Origin: Pseudomonas silvicola
GTDB lineage: Bacteria > Pseudomonadota > Gammaproteobacteria > Pseudomonadales > Pseudomonadaceae
DNA length: 64,000 bases
NCBI RefSeq assembly: GCF_026651855.1
Contig: NZ_CP093280.1
Coordinates: 4,628,001 to 4,692,000, forward strand
Reading direction: 5' to 3'
Shown here: piece by piece, positions 24,133 to 31,491 of the stretch
Layout: every line of letters starts with the position of its first letter
How positions within the stretch are numbered: the stretch's first letter is position 1
Notes under the pieces: model-generated
Database searches by the model: none
Seen by the model: the letters and a program-made list of their open reading frames with translations, nothing else
What the model was told of the DNA's origin: nothing
Translations under genes and position numbers: made by a program

Positions 24133-25920
24133 TCAGTCCTTTTTGCCGGGTAACAGGGCGCCCAGTACCTGCTTGGCGGTCTGGGTGATGATGCCGGCTT
24201 CGTCGGGGTCACCCTTGAACAGCGTGGTGGCGAATTTCTTCGCCTGCTCCAGGGTGATGTGGGGCGGCAGTGGCGCCACGTTGGGGTCGGTCTTGAACTC
24301 GATCAGCACCGGCGTGTCCGAGGCCAACGCCTGCTCCCAGGCGGCGGCGACCTGGTCTTCACGGTCGACGAAAATACCTTTCAGGCCAATGGAGATGGCG
24401 AACAGGTGGTACGGCACGTCAGGAATGTCCTGAGAAGCGGCGAATTTCGGGCTGCCTTCCATCACGCGCTGTTCCCACGTGACCTGGTTGAGGTCTTCGT
24501 TGTTGAACACCGCGCAAATCCACTGGGGGCTGTCCCAGGTTTTCCAGTATTTGGCCACCGTGATCAGTTCGGCCATGTTGTTCATTTGCATGGCGCCATC
24601 GCCCACCAGGGCGATCACCGGCTTGTCCGGGTGGGCGAACTTGGCGGCGATGGCATACGGGACTGCTGCGCCCATGGAGGCCAGGCCGCCGGACAGCGAG
24701 CATTGCATGCCTTTGCGGATCTTCAGGTCGCGGGCATACCAGTTGGCGCACGAGCCCGAATCGCTGGTGATGATCGCGTGATCGGGCAGGCGCGGTGACA
24801 GTTCGTAGACTACCCGCTGAGGATTGATCGGCTTGGCGCTGGCCAGGGCGCGCGCGGTCAGTTTTTTCTCCCAATCGTCACGCCAGCCCTCGACCTTGTC
24901 ACGCCAGGCACCGGCGCTCTTTTCGTGCAGCAGCGGCAGCAAGGCGCGCAGGGTTTCGGTGGCGTCGCCCGTCAGGTTGACCTCCATGGGGTAGCGCAGG
25001 CTGAGCATGTCGGGGGCCAGGTCAATCTGCACCCCCCGTGCCTGGCCCTCCTTGGGCAGGAATTCGGCATAGGGGAAGCCCGAGCCGATCATCAGCAAGG
25101 TGTCGCACTCGGTCATCAGTTTATAGCTGGGCTCGGTGCCCAGCAGGCCAATGCTGCCGGTGACCCAGGGCAAATCATCAGGCAATACCGCTTTGCCGAG
25201 CAACGCCTTGGCCACGCCGGCGCCCAGCAGTTGCGCCACCTGGATGACTTCGTCCGCGGCGCCCAAGGCGCCGGCACCCACCAGGATGGCGACCTTCTTG
25301 CCCTCGTTGAGCACATCGGCGGCCCGTTGCAGGTCGGGCGGGTAAGGCAGCACGCGCGGTTTGCTGTAGCCCACACCGGAATGCACGGTGCCGTGAGCGC
25401 GGGCCGGTTCCTGGTAGGGCAGTTCCTGGAGGTCGTTGGGTAAAATCAGCGCAGTGACCCGCCGTTCCCCCACCGCCGAGCGCACCGCGCGGTCGAGCAG
25501 GTGACGCACCTGGGACGGCACGCTGGCTTGCTCGACAAAGGTGCCGGCGACATCCTTGAACAGTGACGCCAGGTCGACTTCCTGCTGGTAGTGACCGCCC
25601 AGCGCGCCCCGGGCCTGCTGGCCGACGATCGCCAGCACTGGCATGTGGTCCAGGCGTGCGTCGTACAGGCCGGTGACCAGGTGGGTGGCGCCTGGGCCGG
25701 ACGTGGCGATGCACACGCCCAGCTCACCGGTGAACTTGGCGTGGGCCGAGGCCATGAAGGCGGCCATTTCCTCGTGGCGGGCCTGGATGAACTGGATCTT
25801 GCCGAAGCGCTGCAGTGCCCCGAACACCCCATTGATGCCGTCGCCAGGGTAGCCGTAGATACGGGTCACGCCCCATTCGTGGAGCCGTTGAACCAGGAAG
25901 TCGCCTACTGTCTGAGCCAT
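24133..25920 (-). CDS. TPP-requiring pyruvate oxidase/acetolactate synthase-type enzyme (PoxB-like)
   Basis: A 595-residue enzyme with the three-domain fold of TPP-dependent oxidases/decarboxylases. The catalytic glutamate is in QARHEEMAAFM (about 48-58). The cofactor motif is GDGAMQMNN...VAKYWKTW...FNNEDLNQ (about residues 445-490). It resembles pyruvate:quinone oxidase PoxB, but the longest tail helices needed for membrane binding are not evident, so the substrate is uncertain. The first 258 codons are duplicated immediately upstream as part of a 1,102-bp tandem repeat; this copy is intact. Confidence 0.88.
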   Translation of the reverse strand: MAQTVGDFLVQRLHEWGVTRIYGYPGDGINGVFGALQRFGKIQFIQARHEEMAAFMASAHAKFTGELGVCIATSGPGATHLVTGLYDARLDHMPVLAIVGQQARGALGGHYQQEVDLASLFKDVAGTFVEQASVPSQVRHLLDRAVRSAVGERRVTALILPNDLQELPYQEPARAHGTVHSGVGYSKPRVLPYPPDLQRAADVLNEGKKVAILVGAGALGAADEVIQVAQLLGAGVAKALLGKAVLPDDLPWVTGSIGLLGTEPSYKLMTECDTLLMIGSGFPYAEFLPKEGQARGVQIDLAPDMLSLRYPMEVNLTGDATETLRALLPLLHEKSAGAWRDKVEGWRDDWEKKLTARALASAKPINPQRVVYELSPRLPDHAIITSDSGSCANWYARDLKIRKGMQCSLSGGLASMGAAVPYAIAAKFAHPDKPVIALVGDGAMQMNNMAELITVAKYWKTWDSPQWICAVFNNEDLNQVTWEQRVMEGSPKFAASQDIPDVPYHLFAISIGLKGIFVDREDQVAAAWEQALASDTPVLIEFKTDPNVAPLPPHITLEQAKKFATTLFKGDPDEAGIITQTAKQVLGALLPGKKD

Positions 25921-26249
25921 GTGAACCTCGCCTGTCTAGGGATCTAAGGTTCTGGACCCGGCGCCCGGCGCGATAGTTTCATCGCATCCCGGTGGGGGCT
26001 CAACGTAGTGGGCGGAAGAACGCGCGGATGTCTTCGGCCAGGGCGTGGGGGCATTCCATGGCGGCGAAGTGGCCGCCGCGGTGCATGTGGGTCCAGTGCT
26101 GCACGTTGTAGCAGCGCTCTACCCAGCTGCGCGGCGGCATGGGCAGTTCGGCGGGGAACCGGGCCACCCCCAGGGGGGGCAGCACGCGTTGGCCGGGGCT
26201 GAAGTGCAGCGGCTTGCGGCGGCTTTCCAGGTACAGGCGAAACGAGGCA
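25148..26249. repeat. 1,102-bp tandem duplication, copy 1
   Basis: Begins at CCAATGCTGCCGGTGA inside the TPP-enzyme gene, covers its 5' part, the 79-bp intergenic gap and the 3' end of the epoxide hydrolase gene, and is repeated directly at 26250. Every stretch compared between the copies was identical, so the event is very recent, or is an assembly artefact. Confidence 0.93.
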
Positions 26250-27022
26250 CCAATGCTGCCGGTGACCCAGGGCAAATCATCAGGCAATACCGCTTTGCCG
26301 AGCAACGCCTTGGCCACGCCGGCGCCCAGCAGTTGCGCCACCTGGATGACTTCGTCCGCGGCGCCCAAGGCGCCGGCACCCACCAGGATGGCGACCTTCT
26401 TGCCCTCGTTGAGCACATCGGCGGCCCGTTGCAGGTCGGGCGGGTAAGGCAGCACGCGCGGTTTGCTGTAGCCCACACCGGAATGCACGGTGCCGTGAGC
26501 GCGGGCCGGTTCCTGGTAGGGCAGTTCCTGGAGGTCGTTGGGTAAAATCAGCGCAGTGACCCGCCGTTCCCCCACCGCCGAGCGCACCGCGCGGTCGAGC
26601 AGGTGACGCACCTGGGACGGCACGCTGGCTTGCTCGACAAAGGTGCCGGCGACATCCTTGAACAGTGACGCCAGGTCGACTTCCTGCTGGTAGTGACCGC
26701 CCAGCGCGCCCCGGGCCTGCTGGCCGACGATCGCCAGCACTGGCATGTGGTCCAGGCGTGCGTCGTACAGGCCGGTGACCAGGTGGGTGGCGCCTGGGCC
26801 GGACGTGGCGATGCACACGCCCAGCTCACCGGTGAACTTGGCGTGGGCCGAGGCCATGAAGGCGGCCATTTCCTCGTGGCGGGCCTGGATGAACTGGATC
26901 TTGCCGAAGCGCTGCAGTGCCCCGAACACCCCATTGATGCCGTCGCCAGGGTAGCCGTAGATACGGGTCACGCCCCATTCGTGGAGCCGTTGAACCAGGA
27001 AGTCGCCTACTGTCTGAGCCAT
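26000..27022 (-). CDS. Chimeric ORF: N-terminus of TPP enzyme fused to C-terminus of epoxide hydrolase
   Basis: A 340-codon frame made by the tandem duplication. Residues 1-258 equal the TPP-enzyme N-terminus, and the last 82 residues equal the epoxide hydrolase C-terminus. The two join in frame at a shared TGSIG. It keeps the TPP-enzyme start, ribosome site and upstream region. It lacks the TPP-binding domain of one parent and the nucleophile aspartate of the other, so it is unlikely to be an active enzyme. Probably a by-product rather than a selected gene. Confidence 0.9.
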   Translation of the reverse strand: MAQTVGDFLVQRLHEWGVTRIYGYPGDGINGVFGALQRFGKIQFIQARHEEMAAFMASAHAKFTGELGVCIATSGPGATHLVTGLYDARLDHMPVLAIVGQQARGALGGHYQQEVDLASLFKDVAGTFVEQASVPSQVRHLLDRAVRSAVGERRVTALILPNDLQELPYQEPARAHGTVHSGVGYSKPRVLPYPPDLQRAADVLNEGKKVAILVGAGALGAADEVIQVAQLLGAGVAKALLGKAVLPDDLPWVTGSIGASFRLYLESRRKPLHFSPGQRVLPPLGVARFPAELPMPPRSWVERCYNVQHWTHMHRGGHFAAMECPHALAEDIRAFFRPLR

Positions 27023-27351
27023 GTGAACCTCGCCTGTCTAGGGATCTAAGGTTCTGGACCCGGCGCCCGGCGCGATAGTTTCATCGCATCCCGGTGGGGG
27101 CTCAACGTAGTGGGCGGAAGAACGCGCGGATGTCTTCGGCCAGGGCGTGGGGGCATTCCATGGCGGCGAAGTGGCCGCCGCGGTGCATGTGGGTCCAGTG
27201 CTGCACGTTGTAGCAGCGCTCTACCCAGCTGCGCGGCGGCATGGGCAGTTCGGCGGGGAACCGGGCCACCCCCAGGGGGGGCAGCACGCGTTGGCCGGGG
27301 CTGAAGTGCAGCGGCTTGCGGCGGCTTTCCAGGTACAGGCGAAACGAGGCA
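26250..27351. repeat. 1,102-bp tandem duplication, copy 2
   Basis: Second copy, ending at the next CCAATGCTGCCGGTGA (27352). The three occurrences of this 16-mer at 25148, 26250 and 27352 mark the recombination points. In the ancestral order the TPP-enzyme gene followed the epoxide hydrolase gene directly. Confidence 0.93.
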
Positions 27352-28253
27352 CCAATGCTGCCGGTGAACCAGTACAGCGCGATATTGGTCAGCAGGGCAT
27401 CGAGGCCGAAGGCCTGTTCCACGTCGCCCTGGCAATCGCTCCAGGCCTGGAACTTCTCCAGGATCCACGCGGCAAGCCCCGCGGGCGAGTCGTTCAGGCC
27501 CACTGCGAGGGTTTGCGGGCGGGTGCCCTGGATCTGCCCGTACGCACCGTGCATCTGGCTCCAGGCGCTGGCCTGGTCGAGAAAACGCTGTTCTTCACTG
27601 CTGACCGGCGCCTGGTCCGGCCCCAGCGGTGGGCGGTAGGAGCCTGGCAGGAAATTCAGGTGCAGGCCTTTGACCCGTACCGGGTAACGGTAGGCCAGCC
27701 AGGTGGAGACACTGGCGCCCCAGTCACCGCCCTGAGCGCCGAAGGTGTCGTAGCCCAGGGCAGTCATCAACTGCGCCCAGAGGCCGGCGATTTCAGATGG
27801 GCCCGTGCCCTTGCTGGCGGGGGCTGGCGAAAAACCATAGCCGGGCAGGGACGGTACCACCACATGGAAGGCGTCGGCTGCGTCGCCGCCGTGGCTGGCA
27901 GGATCGGTCAGCAGCGGCAGGATGGCTTCCATTTCCACGAACGAGCCAGGCCAGCCGTGGGTCAGCACCAAGGGCAACGGCGCCGGCCCCTGGCCGCGCT
28001 GGTGCAGGAAGTGGATGCGTTGGCCGGGTATGTGCGCCATGAATTGCGGCAGGGTGTTGAGTCGGGCCTCCTGGGCGCGCCAGTCGAAATCCCGTTGCCA
28101 ATACTGCACCAGCCGGTGAAGGGTGGCGCTGTCGGTACCCTCGCTCCAGCCATTGCCTTCCACGCCCGTGGCCCAGCGCGTGGCGCCCAGGCGCTGGCGC
28201 AGGTCCTGCAGCGCCTCGTCGCTGATGGCAATGCTGAAAGGCTCGATCCTCAT
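27102..28253 (-). CDS. Epoxide hydrolase (alpha/beta hydrolase, EphX-like)
   Basis: A 383-residue protein of the microsomal-type epoxide hydrolase family. It has an N-terminal EHN-type extension (FSIAISDEALQDLRQRLGAT), the oxyanion-hole motif HGWPGS (99-104), the nucleophile D177 in GGDWGAS, and the C-terminal catalytic histidine H361 in HRGGHFAAME. It opens epoxides to diols; the substrate is unknown. The start at 28253 (MRIEPF) was preferred because it matches the family N-terminus. The final 82 codons are repeated downstream in the chimeric frame. Confidence 0.9.
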   Translation of the reverse strand: MRIEPFSIAISDEALQDLRQRLGATRWATGVEGNGWSEGTDSATLHRLVQYWQRDFDWRAQEARLNTLPQFMAHIPGQRIHFLHQRGQGPAPLPLVLTHGWPGSFVEMEAILPLLTDPASHGGDAADAFHVVVPSLPGYGFSPAPASKGTGPSEIAGLWAQLMTALGYDTFGAQGGDWGASVSTWLAYRYPVRVKGLHLNFLPGSYRPPLGPDQAPVSSEEQRFLDQASAWSQMHGAYGQIQGTRPQTLAVGLNDSPAGLAAWILEKFQAWSDCQGDVEQAFGLDALLTNIALYWFTGSIGASFRLYLESRRKPLHFSPGQRVLPPLGVARFPAELPMPPRSWVERCYNVQHWTHMHRGGHFAAMECPHALAEDIRAFFRPLR

Positions 28254-28305
28254 CCGTCCTACTCCCTGGCGCTGGCGGTGGCATGGGGATGATAAATGAC
28301 TACGC

Positions 28306-29445
28306 TCAGAAATGGTAATACACCCCCACCGACAGGTTCTGCGGGTCGTCGCCCGTCTGTTCCACCGGGGTGCCTGCATACGTCACCGCCGAGTTGCGCT
28401 GGTTGCTGATCATGCCCAGGTGCACGTAAGTCGCCAGGCGAGGCGTGAAGAAGTGGTCGTAGCCGATCATGGCACCGTAGGCATCCTTGGCGCCAAACTC
28501 CACGCTGCGCTTGACCAATACCAGGCGGGTCAGGTCGCGCTTGCCCAAGGGCATGATGAAGCCTGCGGTGACCACCGTTGTGCTGGGGGTGGCGCTCTGG
28601 TCCACGTCCTGGCGCTGCCAGGTGAGACTGCTGGAGAATGGCCCGAAGTCGTAGAACGCCGACAGGCTCTTGTAGTAGTTGGCGGTCTGCTTGAGTTGGC
28701 CGTCGTCTTCCCAGGGGTCGCTGAGGTAGCGGTTGAACGATGCCAGCAGAATGAGGCGTTTGTCCGTGTACTGCAGCTTCGCGCCGGCACCGCGCAGGGT
28801 GCGTCCTTCGCTGGCATGGTCGTCCAGGCCGAGGCTGGCGGCGGTGGCGATGCTCCAGCCATGGAAGGTAGGGGTGGTGTAGGCCACGGTGTGCTTGGGG
28901 CGCAGGTCCAGGTAGTAAGCGCCTTTGCCCGCCGCTGGCACGGCCAGGTAGGTGTAGGGCGAACCATAACTGGCCAGGAACGGGTCGGCAAAAGTGGGGG
29001 TGCCCATGCCGTAGGTCTTGCCGACCTCCAGTTTGCCGTACTCCCTGGAGCGCAAGGCCGCGACGGCCAGGCGCAGGGTACCGATGCTGCTCCAGTTCTG
29101 CCCCACGGTGTTGCCATTGACGTTGAAGCCTTCCTCAACGTCCATTTCCAGCACGGTATCGGTGGCCACCGGGGTGCGTGCATACACCCCGAGCTTGTTG
29201 GTCCACGCGCCGCCACCGCCCAGCTGGGTACCGGTGGAGTGGCCTGAGTCGTGGTAGCTGGCGAAGGCGTCGAGGGTGCCATAGGCCTTGAGTTTGCTGT
29301 CAAAACCGCTATCGATGGCGTAGTAGCCGAAGCCGGGGGCGATCATGGCAATACCGGGAAAACCATCGGCCTGGGCGGTAGATGCCAAGGCAAAGCCCTG
29401 GGCGAACACGGCCAGTGACGCGGCGGTAGCATAACCTTTGTTCAT
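28306..29445 (-). CDS. Outer-membrane porin (Porin_4-like)
   Basis: A 379-residue protein with a signal peptide (cleavage near ASTAQA, residue 26), glycine- and aromatic-rich beta strands, and the C-terminal outer-membrane signature ending in YYHF. It resembles the general trimeric porins (Porin_4 type) rather than OprD. The start at 29445 has AAGGAG 6 nt upstream. The solute is unknown. It lies upstream of the epoxide hydrolase on the same strand, only 52 bp apart, so it may supply that enzyme's substrate. Confidence 0.88.
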   Translation of the reverse strand: MNKGYATAASLAVFAQGFALASTAQADGFPGIAMIAPGFGYYAIDSGFDSKLKAYGTLDAFASYHDSGHSTGTQLGGGGAWTNKLGVYARTPVATDTVLEMDVEEGFNVNGNTVGQNWSSIGTLRLAVAALRSREYGKLEVGKTYGMGTPTFADPFLASYGSPYTYLAVPAAGKGAYYLDLRPKHTVAYTTPTFHGWSIATAASLGLDDHASEGRTLRGAGAKLQYTDKRLILLASFNRYLSDPWEDDGQLKQTANYYKSLSAFYDFGPFSSSLTWQRQDVDQSATPSTTVVTAGFIMPLGKRDLTRLVLVKRSVEFGAKDAYGAMIGYDHFFTPRLATYVHLGMISNQRNSAVTYAGTPVEQTGDDPQNLSVGVYYHF

Positions 29446-29761
29446 CGACGACTCCTTGGGCAAGACCGGGAGCGTCAGGGTCGCGGACGACGGGCCGCGA
29501 GGGGAATTGCCGATTGGTGCAGGCCATGCGTTTTGCGCAAGGAAGGCCTGGGCCCGTGAATGCATCGGGCCAGAGCCCGCGCCGCTCCAGGAAGCAGGGC
29601 TGCAGGGTGCGGGCGCGGTGCGCCATCGTGGGTCAAGGGCAGGGGAATCGCGTAGCAACCCGGCGGTGCTGGGGCAGGCCGTTGCGCGCAACGGCCAGGG
29701 CATCAACCGATGGTCAAGCCCTTGCCCAATTGGCACGGCGGGCGCGCATTTGCGACGTCGC
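29446..29761. other. Porin upstream region
   Basis: A 316-bp gap between the lipoprotein gene stop and the porin start. It is GC-rich, with the inverted repeat GGCCGTTGCGCGCAACGGCC at 29678-29697, which may act as a hairpin after the lipoprotein gene. No promoter was recognised with confidence. Confidence 0.45.
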
Positions 29762-30091
29762 TTACAGGCACTCGCGCACGGCTTTGTTCAGCGCGCCGCG
29801 GTTGAAGCTCAGCGGTTCGCGTTGATACCAGGAGACTTCGCTGCCGTTCTGGGTCTTGTAGATATCGAGGATTTCATCGGCGGCCATCTTGCTGCTGACG
29901 GTCAGCCGGTAGTGGCGCTGGTTGCCGGTGTTCTCGGTGTCCGGGCGCAGGGCCTGCCATTTGGGCAGGATGCAACTGCCCACTTCCTCGGGGGACTTGC
30001 TGCTGGTGAATGTCTTGGAAGGGGCGTTGGGTGCCGACGCACAGCCGGCCAGGCCGATGACACAGAGCAGGGAAAACAAGGGTAGTCGCAT
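29762..30091 (-). CDS. Small lipoprotein of unknown function
   Basis: A 109-residue lipoprotein with signal peptide and lipobox MRLPLFSLLCVIGLAGC (Cys at residue 17), so it is predicted to be lipid-anchored. The mature part is short and contains YRLTVSSKMAADEILDIY. The start at 30091 follows AGGA by 9 nt. The family is not recognised. It stands alone, downstream of the prp operon. Confidence 0.75.
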   Translation of the reverse strand: MRLPLFSLLCVIGLAGCASAPNAPSKTFTSSKSPEEVGSCILPKWQALRPDTENTGNQRHYRLTVSSKMAADEILDIYKTQNGSEVSWYQREPLSFNRGALNKAVRECL

Positions 30092-30267
30092 TGAACGGAA
30101 TCCTGAAGCGCGGGCGCAGCCGCGGGACGGCGTGAGGGTATAGGCACGCAACGTTCAATTATATCGAGAAAATACGATATGGGCATGTTTTTTAAGCATG
30201 GTTCAGCGCTGCGACAGCTCCCGCAGCTGCTGCAGCACCTGTCTGTCTTAGCGTCCTGGACGCCGGG

Positions 30268-31479
30268 TCATGGCTGGCGGCCAGGTGGCTCGTCCCAGGG
30301 CGCGGGCACGCGTATCCAGCCCTCCATCAATACCCGTGCGCTACGGCTCATGATGGCCTTGACCACGGCCCACTGGCCGTCGACAAGCTCGGCCTGGGCG
30401 CCGACGCGCAAGGTGCCCGAAGGGTGGCCGAAGCGCACGCTGTGGCGTTCGCCACCCCCTGCCGCCAGGTTCACCAGGGTGCCGGGGATGGCGGCTGCCG
30501 TGCCGATGGCCACCGCCGCGGTGCCCATCATGGCATGGTGCAGCTTGCCCATGGACAAGGCCCGCACCAGCAGGTCGACGTCTGCGGCCGCCACCGCCTT
30601 GCCGCTGGAGGCGGTGTAAGCGGCGGGGCCGGCGACGAACGCGATCTTGGGGGTGTGCTGGCGGGTGGCGGCTTCGCGCAGGTCCTTGATCAGGCCCATG
30701 CGCAGCGCCCCATGGGCCCGAATGGTTTCGAACCGGGCCAGGGCCAGCGGGTCGCCGTTGATGGCGTCCTGCAGTTCGGTACCGGTGTAGCCGATCTCGG
30801 CGGCATTGAGGAAAATGGTCGGGATGCCCGCGTTGATCAGGGTGGCCTTGAAGGTGCCGACGCCGGGTACCGGCAAGTCATCGACCACGTTGCCGGTGGG
30901 GAACATGGCGCCGCCACCGCCGTCCTCCTCGGCGGCGGGGGCCATGAACTCCAACTGCACCTCGGCAGCGGGAAAGGTCACGCCGTCCAGTTCGAAGTCG
31001 CCGGTTTCCTGTACCGCGCCCTCGGTGATCGGCACGTGGGCGATGATGGTCTTGGCGATGTTGGCTTGCCAGATGCGCACGGTGGCCACGCCATTGCGCG
31101 GCATGCGGCTGAGGTCCACCAGGCCATTGCTGAGGGCGAACGAGCCCACGGCAGCGGAGAGGTTGCCGCAGTTGCCGCTCCAGTCGATGAAAGCGGAGTC
31201 GATGGACACCTGGCCGAACAGGTAGTCCACGTCGTGCTCGGGCCGTGTGCTCTTGCTCAGGATCACCGTCTTGCTGGTGCTGGACGTGGCACCGCCCATG
31301 CCGTCGATCTGCTTGCCATAGGGGTCGGGGCTGCCGATCACGCGCAGCAGCAGCGCGTCACGGGCCGGGCCTGGCAGCCGGGCTTCCTCAGGCAGGTCAT
31401 CGAGCTTGAAGAACACGCCTTTGCTGGTGCCGCCACGCATGTAGGTGGCGGGTATTTTCAGTTGTGCGGGGTAGCTCAT
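30268..31479 (-). CDS. prpF: 2-methylaconitate cis-trans isomerase PrpF
   Basis: A 403-residue PrpF-family isomerase of the diaminopimelate-epimerase fold (YMRGGTSKGVFF, DWSGNCGNLSAAVG). It converts the AcnD product for further hydration in the AcnD/PrpF branch of the 2-methylcitrate cycle. It is last in the prp operon, 12 nt after acnD. Confidence 0.95.
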   Translation of the reverse strand: MSYPAQLKIPATYMRGGTSKGVFFKLDDLPEEARLPGPARDALLLRVIGSPDPYGKQIDGMGGATSSTSKTVILSKSTRPEHDVDYLFGQVSIDSAFIDWSGNCGNLSAAVGSFALSNGLVDLSRMPRNGVATVRIWQANIAKTIIAHVPITEGAVQETGDFELDGVTFPAAEVQLEFMAPAAEEDGGGGAMFPTGNVVDDLPVPGVGTFKATLINAGIPTIFLNAAEIGYTGTELQDAINGDPLALARFETIRAHGALRMGLIKDLREAATRQHTPKIAFVAGPAAYTASSGKAVAAADVDLLVRALSMGKLHHAMMGTAAVAIGTAAAIPGTLVNLAAGGGERHSVRFGHPSGTLRVGAQAELVDGQWAVVKAIMSRSARVLMEGWIRVPAPWDEPPGRQP

Positions 31480-31491
31480 GGGGTGAAGTCC

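Noticed and set aside
24133-25920. Acetolactate synthase (ilvB) identity
   Set aside because: There is no adjacent small subunit gene, and the motifs fit PoxB-like oxidases better; left as a PoxB-like enzyme without a symbol.
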